A program made the translations under genes and the position numbers. The notes under the pieces are model-generated. The model had not been told where the DNA came from. It saw only the letters and a list, made by a program, of their open reading frames with translations, and searched no databases. A stretch of DNA of 64,000 nt from Thalassobaculum_A sp040219615 (GTDB taxonomy: Bacteria > Pseudomonadota > Alphaproteobacteria > Thalassobaculales > Thalassobaculaceae): contig NZ_JAVJSE010000024.1 in the NCBI RefSeq assembly GCF_040219615.1, forward strand, positions 108,650 to 172,649, in the 5' to 3' direction. The stretch's first letter is position 1; each line of letters begins with the position of its first letter. Shown here piece by piece: positions 1 to 8,259 of this stretch.

Positions 1-1211
1 TCCGGCCGGTGTGGAGCGCCCCTCTCGCCGCCGGCGTGATCTACAGTCAGTCGAGCCGGAAACTGAACCTCGGCGCGTTCAGCGGTCCCGGCAAGCTGAT
101 GGGGCTGTCGGCCTATGGCACTCCCCGGTTCCACGACCCGGCCTTCGTCGGCGACATCGCCGCCCTGGCCGGTCGGTACCTCCACCCGGAACCGGGGAAC
201 AGCGTCATCTATGGCTGGCTGAAAGCCGTCGAGGACCGGGCGAACGCCCTCGGGTACCGGTTCGACGGCGAGCCGTTCGGCCCGTTCGGCAAGGACCTGG
301 CCGCCAGCGCCCAGAAGAGCTTCGAGGACCTGGTCCTGTACGCGCTCGACCGCCTGCGCGTCCTGCTCGAGAAGACCGGCCGGATGGGGCCGGAGCTGTG
401 CCTCAGCGGCGGCTGCGCCCTGAACTGCCCGACCAACAGCCGGATCGTCGAGGACACGCCGTTCTCGTCGGTGTTCGTCCCGCCGTCCTGCGACGACGGC
501 GGCCTGTCGATCGGCGCGGCACTCTACCTTCATCACCACATTCTCGGACACGAGCGGACCGGCTCCGCCGACCTTGGCCGGAACATCGCGGCCCTTGGCC
601 GGGCGGCGTCGCCGGCCGCAGTGGCCCGGGCACTCGAGGGCTGCGCCGGGGACTTCCGGATCGACCGCGACGTCGACCTCGCCGAGCGGGCTGCCGAGGA
701 TCTGGCGGCCGACCGGGTCGTCGCCCTGTTCCAGGGTCGCAGCGAAAGCGGGCCGCGCGCCCTCGGCCACCGGTCGCTGCTCGCCGATCCGCGCCGCGCC
801 GGGAACTGGGAGCGGGTCAACCACCTGAAGTCCCGGGAACTGTGGCGGCCGTTCGCTCCCGCATGCCTCGCCGAGCGCATGCACCAGCACTTCGAGGGCG
901 GTCCGCAGCACTCCCCCCACATGCTGTTCAACTACCGGGTCAGATCCCGCGATCTCGGCGCGGTGACCCATGTCGACGGATCCGCGCGCGTCCAGACCGT
1001 GGCGCCGGGCAGCGGCGCGTTCCGCGATATCCTGGAAGCGTTCGAACGGCGCACGGGCACCCCCGTGGTGCTCAACACGTCGCTGAACGGTCCGGGCGAG
1101 CCGATCGTCGAAACCCCGGAACAGGCGATCGACCTGGTCCGGCGTACCGGCATCGACGTGCTCTACATCGAAGGAAACCGCCTCCAGATACGGCGCCCGC
1201 CCGAAGGCTGA
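1..1211 (+). CDS. Carbamoyltransferase, NodU/CmcH family (5' end cut by window edge)
   Basis: Family members move a carbamoyl group from carbamoyl phosphate, through a carbamoyl-adenylate, to a hydroxyl on a sugar or metabolite scaffold. About 400 residues are visible, while the family usually has 560-610, so roughly the first third (part of the Kae1-like ATP-binding domain) lies outside the window. Motifs seen: GKLMGLSAYG near the edge, LSGGCALNCPTNSRI, and QGRSESGPRALGHRSLL. The C-terminal domain shows KSRELWRPFAPA, AVTHVDGSARVQTV and VVLNTSLNGPGEPIV. An FkbM methyltransferase starts 25 bp after the stop, which suggests joint decoration of a glycan or secondary metabolite. The true acceptor cannot be read from the sequence. 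The family call is secure. Confidence 0.92.
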   Translation, partial: RPVWSAPLAAGVIYSQSSRKLNLGAFSGPGKLMGLSAYGTPRFHDPAFVGDIAALAGRYLHPEPGNSVIYGWLKAVEDRANALGYRFDGEPFGPFGKDLAASAQKSFEDLVLYALDRLRVLLEKTGRMGPELCLSGGCALNCPTNSRIVEDTPFSSVFVPPSCDDGGLSIGAALYLHHHILGHERTGSADLGRNIAALGRAASPAAVARALEGCAGDFRIDRDVDLAERAAEDLAADRVVALFQGRSESGPRALGHRSLLADPRRAGNWERVNHLKSRELWRPFAPACLAERMHQHFEGGPQHSPHMLFNYRVRSRDLGAVTHVDGSARVQTVAPGSGAFRDILEAFERRTGTPVVLNTSLNGPGEPIVETPEQAIDLVRRTGIDVLYIEGNRLQIRRPPEG

Positions 1212-1236
1212 GGCGCCCCGGCGGACGAGGGAGACC

Positions 1237-2058
1237 ATGCGGACCGACCAGGTCGCGACCCTGTGGGGACCGATGCACGTTTTCCCCAACGACACCGGCG
1301 TGTCGCGGGCGCTCGCCGTGTACGGGGAATACGCCGCGGCCGAGGTCGAGGCCTACGGTCGGCTGCTGGCGCCGGGCGAGGTGTTCGTCGACGTCGGCGC
1401 CAACATCGGCGCGATTGCGCGCGGCGTCGCGTCGGCCCCGGGCCGGCCGGCGGTCGTCGGTTTCGAGCCGCAGCCGGAGTTCCATCGCCTGGCATGCGCC
1501 AACCTGGTCGGCCGGGCCACGGTGTACCCGCTGGCCGTGTCCGACCGGAGCGGCACGCTGTCGGTGAACGAGATCGATCTGTCGCGGGCGGCCAACTACG
1601 GCCGGCGCGAGATCGGCGAGGCCCGCCGGTCTCCGCGGCAGGTCCCCTGCCCGACGGTGCGGCTGGACGAGTTCCTGCCGCCGCGGGCACCCCGGCCGCG
1701 GCTGGTCAAGATCGACGTCGAGGGCATGGAAGCCGCCGTGCTGCGCGGCCTGCGCGGGCTGATCCACGACCGGCTGGTGGTGTCGGTCGAGGCCGACCGG
1801 CGCGAGACGTTGCCGGAGATCCTGGACGAACTGCGGGACTTCACGGTGTTCGCCGCGTTCTTCCGGATGATTCGCGGCGCCAATCCGAAGTTCGACCCGG
1901 TGGTCAAGGATTGCCGGATCCGGCACGTCCAGCTGATCGGCTTCGCCGGCCCACCGCCGGACTGGATCCCCTCGCCCGGCTACTGGCCGGTTCGCGGGGT
2001 AGAAGACTTCGACGAGATCGCTGCGAAGTACCTCGCCGGGAAGCCGGCGGCGCAATAG
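1237..2058 (+). CDS. FkbM family SAM-dependent methyltransferase
   Basis: A 273-residue class I methyltransferase of the FkbM type, which usually O-methylates sugars or polyketide hydroxyls. The SAM-binding motif FVDVGANIGAIA lies near residue 50, followed by the acidic ribose-binding strand VVGFEPQPEFHRL. The FkbM hallmark LVKIDVEGMEAAVLRGL is near residue 158. A GGGAG ribosome site precedes the ATG. It sits 25 bp behind the carbamoyltransferase and is probably co-transcribed with it. The pairing is common in glycan-modification and specialised-metabolite loci. The methyl acceptor is unknown. Confidence 0.88.
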   Translation: MRTDQVATLWGPMHVFPNDTGVSRALAVYGEYAAAEVEAYGRLLAPGEVFVDVGANIGAIARGVASAPGRPAVVGFEPQPEFHRLACANLVGRATVYPLAVSDRSGTLSVNEIDLSRAANYGRREIGEARRSPRQVPCPTVRLDEFLPPRAPRPRLVKIDVEGMEAAVLRGLRGLIHDRLVVSVEADRRETLPEILDELRDFTVFAAFFRMIRGANPKFDPVVKDCRIRHVQLIGFAGPPPDWIPSPGYWPVRGVEDFDEIAAKYLAGKPAAQ

Positions 2059-2192
2059 GTCGTCACAGGGGTCGGCGACCGGGCGCCGTCGCGCCAGTCC
2101 CACCCAGCCCTCTCGACCACCGTCACGCCATGGACCCGCGTTCCCCGGCCATGGCAGTATCCCGACGCGTCGACCGTCTGAAGGCCTGACCC

Positions 2193-3497
2193 ATGCCGAA
2201 CATCACCGAGGATACGCGGTTTCAGGACTTCATCGCGCGCGCGTCAGAGCCGTTCCGCAAGATCTGCCAGGCCGTCGTGCAGGAACTGCATTACGGCGAC
2301 CCGGCCAAGGCCTACGCCCTGGTCGACGAGGTGACCCGCACCAAGCGGATGGGGCCGGTCGACCGCCGCTGCATGATCTCGCTGCGCATCGCGTTGCGGG
2401 CAGTGGTCAACCTGCGGGCGGCCGGCCTGCCGCCGCGCGTGGACATCGCGCATCACCTCGCCATGGACGGGCCGTCGATCAACGGAATGGCCTTCGAGCG
2501 ACGGCATATTTCCGACCTGCAGGCGGCTCTGGCGGCGGAAGTGCAGGCCCGGACCGCGACGCCGGCGCCCTGCCCGAACTGCGGGTCGGCCGGGCGCGGG
2601 GTGGGATGGGTCAACCTGGTCCGGGAGGGTGGCGTCCCGCACGGCCGGTTCTACATCGATCCCGCCGCGGCGGTGGCGGCCGCGATACCGGACGCGACGG
2701 TCGATCCGGAGCACGCCCACCTGATGGTCACGCAACTGCTGCTCGACATGGATGCCCGGGCGCCGGTCCTGGCATGCGAAGGCTGCGGGCTGCGCTTCAT
2801 GTCCTGGCTGCGCGACGACGCCGTGGACGAGCGCTATCTGGCGCCGCCGTTCAAGGGCTTCGACCTGAACGGCGTGGACACCTTCGGGCGCGCCCATGTG
2901 CTGACCCACACCTACTGGAAGGCGGCGCTGCCGCTGTACATCGAGAAGCTGCTCGGCGGCGTCGAGGGACTGGCGATCTACGACTTCGGCTGCGCCGAGG
3001 GCGTCATGGCCTCGGTGCTCGCCGATCTCGGGGCGCAGGCCACCGGCAGCGACCTCGACCGCCCCAAGGTCAGCTACGGACGGAACATTCTCGGCCTGTC
3101 CCAGCTGTCCGACGACGGCGACTACTTCTGGTCGCTGCCGGACCGCAGCCTGGACTGCCTGTATGCCTCGCACTCGGTCGAGCACGTGCTGCGGGCCGAC
3201 GAGCTGTTCGACAGGTTCTCGCGAGCCGTGAAGCCCGGCGGCCACCTGGTCGTCGCGGTGCCGTGCACGGCGGTCCGCGAGGGCGGCCGGGTGGGCGAGA
3301 TGGGCGGCGACCACCTGATCGGCTACGACCGGACGATCCTCGCCGGGTTCTTCCGGCGGCACGGCTTCGAGGTGGTCGACTGCCAGGTCGACGACGGGGC
3401 CCTCCCGGCCGACCGGCTGGACCCCCTGCTGCATCTGCCGGACTGGTCGGGCCAACCCTTCGACGTGACCATCGTCGGGCGCCGGCACGCCGCCTGA
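2193..3497 (+). CDS. Class I methyltransferase with split zinc ribbon
   Basis: A 434-residue protein with three parts. The first ~115 residues are helical and unrecognised. A split zinc ribbon follows, CPNCG near residue 130 and CEGCG near residue 196, separated by about 65 residues. The C-terminal half is a class I SAM methyltransferase with IYDFGCAEGVMASVLADLG (motif I), an acidic GSDLDRPK strand and the post-motif loop VKPGGHLVVAVPC. The CxxC-methyltransferase arrangement resembles the sugar-modifying 'CMT' type enzymes, but here the ribbon has a long insert. It follows the FkbM gene by 134 bp on the same strand, so it may belong to the same modification locus. The substrate is unknown. 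Confidence 0.75.
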   Translation: MPNITEDTRFQDFIARASEPFRKICQAVVQELHYGDPAKAYALVDEVTRTKRMGPVDRRCMISLRIALRAVVNLRAAGLPPRVDIAHHLAMDGPSINGMAFERRHISDLQAALAAEVQARTATPAPCPNCGSAGRGVGWVNLVREGGVPHGRFYIDPAAAVAAAIPDATVDPEHAHLMVTQLLLDMDARAPVLACEGCGLRFMSWLRDDAVDERYLAPPFKGFDLNGVDTFGRAHVLTHTYWKAALPLYIEKLLGGVEGLAIYDFGCAEGVMASVLADLGAQATGSDLDRPKVSYGRNILGLSQLSDDGDYFWSLPDRSLDCLYASHSVEHVLRADELFDRFSRAVKPGGHLVVAVPCTAVREGGRVGEMGGDHLIGYDRTILAGFFRRHGFEVVDCQVDDGALPADRLDPLLHLPDWSGQPFDVTIVGRRHAA

Positions 3498-3512
3498 GCG
3501 GCGCGGCCGCCG

Positions 3513-3557
3513 TCGGGACCGCCACCTTCGGGACCGCCACCCTCGGGACCGCCCCCG
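3513..3557. repeat. Three tandem copies of a 15-bp unit
   Basis: The unit TCGGGACCGCCACCT is repeated at 3513-3527, 3528-3542 (last base C) and 3543-3557 (two changes). It lies between the convergent methyltransferase and hppD genes, just after the methyltransferase stop. There is no clear hairpin or T-run, so it is not an obvious terminator. Confidence 0.8.
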
Positions 3558-3576
3558 GACCGCCGAACCCGGCCGC

Positions 3577-4668
3577 TCAGCCCTTGAGCACGCCGCGCTT
3601 GATCTGGTCCTGCTCGATCGACTCGAACAGGGCGCGGAAGTTGCCCTCGCCGAAGCCCTCGTCGCCCTTGCGCTGGATCAGCTCGAAGAAGATCGGGCCG
3701 ATCACGGTCTTGGTGAAGATCTGCAGCAGCCGGCCGCCGTCCGCGGTCGGCGCGCCGTCCATCAGGATGCCGCGCGCCTGCAGCGCCGCCACGTCCTCGC
3801 CATGGCCCGGCAGGCGGTCGTCCAGCATCTCGTAGTAGGTCGCCGGCGGCGGGTCCATGAAGCCCATGCCGAGGGCCTTCAGGCCGTCCACCGACGCCAC
3901 GATGTCGGTGCTGCCGAGCGCGATGTGCTGGATGCCCTCGCCCTTGTACTGGTCCAGGTATTCCTGGATCTGGCTCTTGTCGTCGGAGGATTCGTTGATC
4001 GGGATGCGGATCTTGCCGCACGGGCTGGTCATCGCCTTCGACTTCAGGCCGGTCAGCTTGCCCTCGATGTCGAAGTAGCGGATCTCCTTGAAGTTGAAGA
4101 GCTTCTCGTAGAACTCCGCCCAGGTCTCCATGCGGCCGCGGTGCACGTTGTGGGTCAGGTGGTCGATATAGGTCAGGCCGACGCCCCGGGGCTGCGCCTC
4201 CTCGCCGTCGACCGGCACGAAGTCGACGTCGTAGATGGTGCGCTCGCCGTAGCGGTCGACCAGGTAGATCAGGCTGTCGCCGATGCCGTGGATCGCCGGG
4301 ATGTTCAGTTCCATCGGCCCGACCTTGCCCTCGAACGGCCGGGCGCCCAGCGCGACCGCGCGCTTGAAGGCGGCAGCCGCGTCCCTGACCCGGAAGGCGA
4401 TCGCGCAGCAGGACGGGCCGTGCACCCTGGCGAAGGCCTGGGCGAAGCTGTCGGGCTCGCCGTTGACCACGAAGTTCACGTCGCCCTGGCGGTAAAGGGT
4501 CACGTTCTTCGAACGGTGCCGGGCGACCGGCCGGAAGCCCATCGCGGTGAACAGCCGATCCAGATCGGCGATGTCCGGGGCGGTGTATTCCACGAACTCG
4601 AAGCCGTCGGTCGCCATCGGGTTCTCGGCCGTGCCCTGCGGCACCGGCGGGTAGGAGGCAAGAGCCAT
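3577..4668 (-). CDS. hppD: 4-hydroxyphenylpyruvate dioxygenase
   Basis: Non-heme iron enzyme that converts 4-hydroxyphenylpyruvate and O2 to homogentisate in tyrosine breakdown. The 363 residues form two vicinal-oxygen-chelate halves, the normal length for bacterial enzymes. The iron ligands are visible: His170 (YIDHLTHNV), His248 (GIQHIAL) and Glu329 (FFELIQRKG). The C-terminal GFGEGNFRALFESIE is typical. No homogentisate dioxygenase or fumarylacetoacetase gene is adjacent, so the rest of the pathway must be elsewhere. A MarR gene is divergent, and two GTTTCA-type boxes lie in the shared promoter region, which suggests local control. Confidence 0.97.
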   Translation of the reverse strand: MALASYPPVPQGTAENPMATDGFEFVEYTAPDIADLDRLFTAMGFRPVARHRSKNVTLYRQGDVNFVVNGEPDSFAQAFARVHGPSCCAIAFRVRDAAAAFKRAVALGARPFEGKVGPMELNIPAIHGIGDSLIYLVDRYGERTIYDVDFVPVDGEEAQPRGVGLTYIDHLTHNVHRGRMETWAEFYEKLFNFKEIRYFDIEGKLTGLKSKAMTSPCGKIRIPINESSDDKSQIQEYLDQYKGEGIQHIALGSTDIVASVDGLKALGMGFMDPPPATYYEMLDDRLPGHGEDVAALQARGILMDGAPTADGGRLLQIFTKTVIGPIFFELIQRKGDEGFGEGNFRALFESIEQDQIKRGVLKG

Positions 4669-4752
4669 CGCATCACTCCCTGCGCGACGACGGCGACGCC
4701 GGCCGGAAAGCGCACCCAGAGGGCGCGGTCTCGCGCGGCCGGCGTCGCCGTG

Positions 4753-4797
4753 TTAGTTTCATCTGTAACGAATTTCGATAATAGTTTCATCTGAAAC
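4753..4797. promoter_or_regulatory. Paired operator-like boxes between hppD and marR
   Basis: Two near-identical 16-bp boxes, TAGTTTCATCTGTAAC (4754-4769) and TAGTTTCATCTGAAAC (4782-4797), start 28 bp apart. The second contains a perfect inverted repeat GTTTCA-N2-TGAAAC, and the first has one arm mismatch. They lie in the 143-bp divergent region, the only AT-rich part of it. Size and symmetry fit a MarR dimer site, so autoregulation plus control of hppD is the likely role. The assignment to the adjacent MarR protein is inferred. Confidence 0.72.
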
Positions 4798-4811
4798 CAT
4801 CTGCAAGGCCC

Positions 4812-5327
4812 ATGGACGCCGCCACCCGACCCGATGCCCCGTCCCCGGAAGCCGCCGACGGCCTGGTGCTCGACCGCTTCCTGCCCTACCGGCTGGCGGT
4901 GCTGGCCAACACCGTGTCGCGGGCGATCGCCCGGCTGTATGCCGACCGCTTCGGCATCACCATCCCGGAATGGCGGGTGCTGGCGATCCTCGGCGATTCC
5001 GGGCCGGCGACCTCGACCGAGATCCGCGACCGCTCGGCGATGGACAAGGTCCAGGTCAGCCGGGCCATCCAACGGCTGCTCGCGGCCCGGCTGGTCAGCC
5101 GCCGCACCGACCCGGCGGACCGCCGGCGCGCCACCATCGCCATGAGCCCCGAGGGCGCGGCGGTCTACCGCGAGGTGGTGCCGCTGGCCCGGTCCCGCGA
5201 GGCGATCCTGCTGGACGGCTTCACCGCCGAGGAACGCCGGTTGCTCGACCGGCTGCTCGATCGCCTCGGCGAGCGAGCCGGGGCGCTGGCCGGCCCCGAC
5301 GACGGGCGCGGCGGCGACGTGGACTGA
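4812..5327 (+). CDS. MarR family transcriptional regulator, divergent from hppD
   Basis: A 171-residue winged-helix regulator. The DNA-binding region is residues ~55-110 with IPEWRVLAILGDSG, a recognition helix in KVQVSRAIQRLLAARLVSRR, and the wing DPADRRRATIAMSPEG. Flanking helices form the dimerisation part. It starts 143 bp from the divergently transcribed hppD start, with paired inverted-repeat boxes between. MarR proteins placed like this usually repress the neighbouring catabolic gene until an aromatic ligand binds. Control of hppD by homogentisate, 4-hydroxyphenylpyruvate or a related aromatic is inferred, not shown. Confidence 0.88.
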   Translation: MDAATRPDAPSPEAADGLVLDRFLPYRLAVLANTVSRAIARLYADRFGITIPEWRVLAILGDSGPATSTEIRDRSAMDKVQVSRAIQRLLAARLVSRRTDPADRRRATIAMSPEGAAVYREVVPLARSREAILLDGFTAEERRLLDRLLDRLGERAGALAGPDDGRGGDVD

Positions 5328-5493
5328 CGGCGGGCACCGGCCGCCACCCGCGTGAATTGACCTCGATCGATGCCCGAAACGTCGCGGTAGCAACCAATCG
5401 TCATCTGAGGCTACACTAATATGATCACTGAGTATTCGGTTCGCGCACGACCGTGTTGACAACGCCGCTGCGCCGATCGGCAAGGAGGGCACC

Positions 5494-6168
5494 ATGAAGG
5501 CGATTCGGACCGGAGTTGCGGCACTGTTCGTCGCGTCGCTGCTGAGCACCACGATCGCGGCCGGCAATGCCTCGGCGCAGACGGCAACCCCCGCGCCCGC
5601 CGCGTCGAGCGGGCTGGACGGCTACTGGCTGCTGGCGGTCGGAACCGGCGTGGTCGCTGGCGTGATCGTCGCGACAGTCGTGACGGACGGCCTGATCCTG
5701 CCGGTCTACGCCTTGGCGACCGGCGCCGAGGGCGGCGGCATGGCCGCCGGCGGCATGTGGGCCGGTGAAGGCGCGGCCATGGCGGCCGGCGGCCGTCATG
5801 TCGCCGGAGCGGCGGCCGGCGAAGGCGCCGCGGCCATGGGTGGCGGCGGAATGGCGGCCGGCGAAGGCGGTGCGATGGCAGCCGCCGGCGGTCGCCAGGC
5901 GGCTACTGCGGCGGCCGGCGAGGGCGCTGCAATGGGCGGCGGCGCCGCAGCCGGTGAAGCCGGCGGTATGGCCGCAGGCGGCATGGGTGGCGGCGGAATG
6001 GCGGCCGGCGAGGGTGCCGCCATGGGCGGCGCAGCAGCAGCCGAGGGCGGCGCGATGGCCGGGCACAACGGCATGGGGTGGAGCGCCACCAACCTGTTCC
6101 GCCGCGGCATGCAGGGGCTCGGCGCGATTTCCGGCGGGATGATCGGCAGCAGCATGTATGGCGGCTGA
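5494..6168 (+). CDS. Exported Gly/Ala/Met-rich low-complexity protein
   Basis: I do not recognise a family. The 224-residue protein begins with a signal peptide (MKAIRTGVAALFVASLL, cleavage likely near ASAQ at 25-29). A hydrophobic segment follows at ~45-75 (GYWLLAVGTGVVAGVIVATV). Residues ~80-195 are a degenerate repeat built from MAAGGM, AGEGAAM and MGGGG blocks. The C-terminus, WSATNLFRRGMQGLGAISGG, is glycine-zipper-like. An AAGGAGG ribosome site sits 7 bp upstream of the ATG. It stands alone between marR and a diguanylate cyclase. A membrane- or envelope-associated role is plausible from the signal peptide and glycine pattern. Function unknown. Confidence 0.7.
   Translation: MKAIRTGVAALFVASLLSTTIAAGNASAQTATPAPAASSGLDGYWLLAVGTGVVAGVIVATVVTDGLILPVYALATGAEGGGMAAGGMWAGEGAAMAAGGRHVAGAAAGEGAAAMGGGGMAAGEGGAMAAAGGRQAATAAAGEGAAMGGGAAAGEAGGMAAGGMGGGGMAAGEGAAMGGAAAAEGGAMAGHNGMGWSATNLFRRGMQGLGAISGGMIGSSMYGG
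5836..6011 (+). repeat. 29-bp in-frame direct repeat inside the Gly/Ala/Met-rich gene
   Basis: An identical 29-bp stretch occurs at 5836-5864 and 5983-6011, both reading MGGGGMAAGE in the same frame. The copies are exactly 147 bp (49 codons) apart. Recombination between them would remove or add 49 residues without shifting frame. Shorter related units fill the rest of the segment. Confidence 0.85.
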
Positions 6169-6393
6169 GCCGCTCGGCGTCACCGGAACCGGCGACCGTC
6201 GACGCCCGGCCCTGGCCGGGACGAGGCGGTCGGACGGCCGCCACTAGGACTTTCCCGTAGGCGCGCGGCAACTCCAGAAGCGTTATGGTCCGGGACCGTG
6301 GTTGGGCGTGGGCGTTCCCGCGCACAACCGCCGCCGGTCATCGGCGCCAGTCGGCGAACGGCGACCCGCGCAAGCGATCTCCTGGGAGCGGCC

Positions 6394-8241
6394 ATGAGCA
6401 TCGTCCACACCGAGCTGTCCGAGTCCATCGACCGGCTGGTCGCCAATCCGGTGATCGCCAGGTTGTACCGGGAGTGGCAGGACCTCGCCGTCGGGGACGA
6501 CCTGCCCGCCTTCGCGGCATTCGACCCGGAAGCCCGCCCGACGCTCGCCGGCCACCTGATGGTGATGGAGCCGGGGGACGGGGCATTCCGCTATGCCCAC
6601 TACGGCTTCCGGATCGCGGCCGCCGCCGGCTTCGACATGACCGGCCGGCTGACCAGCGACTTCCGCAGCGAGGTCGGCGCGTTCTTCGAACGGAAATACC
6701 GCGAGGTCATCGAGAGCGGCCGCCCGCTCTACACCGTGCACCATGCCGAGCACGTCGCCGCCGTGGTGAGCTGGGAGCGGCTGATCATGCCGGTCCGCAG
6801 CCGGGCCGGCGACCGCGTAATCGTCTGCTACAACGTCCCGCTCGACCGCAAGGCCGAGATCCTGGACGGCCTGATGGACGCGAGCATGGACGGCATCGTC
6901 GTCCTGCAGCCGGTGCGCGGCGGCGATGGCGGCGTCGACGACTTCCGCTACCTGATCGTCAACCGGCGGGCCGGCAGCATCCTGAACCGCGAGCCGGATT
7001 CCCTGGTCGGCAATCTCGTCAGCACCGTCTACCCGCAGGCGACCGGCCGGCTGCCGGTGTACCGCGAGGTCATGGCGACCGGGGAACCCCGACAGTTCGA
7101 GCTCTCGGCGCAACTCGAAGGCGAAACCCGAACCTTCCGGCTGTCCACCGTCCGCGCCGGCGACAAGCTGGTGGTCACCTTGTCCGACATCACCGAGATG
7201 CGGCGGATGATGGACCAGCTGGAACGGCAGCAGACCGACCTGCTGTTCGCCAACGAGACGCTGCAGGAGCAGGCGGAAAACCTGGTCTCGCTGGTCGAGG
7301 ACATCGAGGAGGCCCGCGGCCAGGCCCAGGCCGCCCAGCGCTTCGTCGCCGACCTGATGGAGGCGGTGCCGGTGCCGCTGTTCTACTGGAACCTGGACGG
7401 CACCTTGAACCGGGCCAACCGCCACTACGCCGCGGTCTACGGCCAAACCACCGAGACCATCGTCGGCAAGCGGCCCGAGGATATCCTGCCGCCGCATGTC
7501 GCCAAGTTCCTGCGCGAGCACAACGCCCGCCTGCTCAGCGGCAGCGAGACCAACCAGATGTACGAGGGCGATGTCGAAACCGCCGGCCGCGGGCGCCGCC
7601 GGTTCGTCGTGCACCGCGCCCTGATGCGCGATCCGGCGGATCGTCCCACCGGCATCGCCGGGGCCATGCTGGACCTGACCGACGAGTACGCGCTGCGGCG
7701 GGAACTGGAGCGCCTGGCCTCCACCGACCCGCTGACCGGCCTCTACAACCGGCGGGTCTTCATGGAGCGGCTCGAGCAGGCGCTCGCCCTGTTCCGGCGA
7801 TACGGCCAGCCGGCCGCGGTCGCGCTGCTGGACGTCGACCACTTCAAGTCGGTCAACGATACCTACGGGCACGACTTCGGCGACAAGGTCCTGGTCGACC
7901 TCGCCCGCCTGCTGCGCGGCCAGGTACGCGACGACGTCGACGTGGTCGCCCGCTTCGGCGGCGAGGAGTTCGTGGTGCTGATGCCCGAGACCGACGAGCA
8001 CGGCGGCTGCCTGCTGGCAGAACGGCTGCGTCAGGCCTTCGCCGATCTCGCGTTCGAGACGCCTGCCGGGCCCCGCAACTTCACCGCCAGCTTCGGGGTC
8101 GCCGCGGTGATCGCGGACGACGACGTGACCAGCCTGCTGCGGCGGACCGACGAGGCGCTATACCGCTCGAAGGACGCGGGTCGCAACCGCGTCACGCGGG
8201 CCGGATCGCCGCCGCCCGGACCGGCGACGGCGATCTGCTGA
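6394..8241 (+). CDS. Triple-PAS diguanylate cyclase
   Basis: Makes cyclic di-GMP from two GTP. The 615-residue protein has no membrane segment. The N-terminal ~140 residues resemble the alphaproteobacterial PAS_5 sensor. A second PAS is at ~165-275, a coiled coil at ~275-325, and a third PAS at ~325-440 (FVADLMEAVPVPLFYWNLDGT). The GGDEF domain begins at STDPLTGLYNRRVF, with active-site GGEEF at residues 522-526. The allosteric RxxD inhibition motif is absent: the four residues at that place are DDVD. I chose ATG 6394 because GGGAG lies 5 bp upstream; an upstream in-frame start at 6298 would add 32 low-quality residues. What the PAS domains sense is unknown. Confidence 0.9.
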   Translation: MSIVHTELSESIDRLVANPVIARLYREWQDLAVGDDLPAFAAFDPEARPTLAGHLMVMEPGDGAFRYAHYGFRIAAAAGFDMTGRLTSDFRSEVGAFFERKYREVIESGRPLYTVHHAEHVAAVVSWERLIMPVRSRAGDRVIVCYNVPLDRKAEILDGLMDASMDGIVVLQPVRGGDGGVDDFRYLIVNRRAGSILNREPDSLVGNLVSTVYPQATGRLPVYREVMATGEPRQFELSAQLEGETRTFRLSTVRAGDKLVVTLSDITEMRRMMDQLERQQTDLLFANETLQEQAENLVSLVEDIEEARGQAQAAQRFVADLMEAVPVPLFYWNLDGTLNRANRHYAAVYGQTTETIVGKRPEDILPPHVAKFLREHNARLLSGSETNQMYEGDVETAGRGRRRFVVHRALMRDPADRPTGIAGAMLDLTDEYALRRELERLASTDPLTGLYNRRVFMERLEQALALFRRYGQPAAVALLDVDHFKSVNDTYGHDFGDKVLVDLARLLRGQVRDDVDVVARFGGEEFVVLMPETDEHGGCLLAERLRQAFADLAFETPAGPRNFTASFGVAAVIADDDVTSLLRRTDEALYRSKDAGRNRVTRAGSPPPGPATAIC

Positions 8242-8259
8242 TCCGCGACGCGGCCCGAA

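Noticed and set aside
3513..3557. CRISPR-like array
   Set aside because: Units are contiguous with no spacers and only three copies; no cas genes are present.
6244..6260. CTAGGACTTTCCCGTAG as a LuxR/FixJ-type regulator site before the diguanylate cyclase
   Set aside because: It has partial symmetry and looks like a regulatory box, but I cannot tie it to a named regulator or a second copy here.
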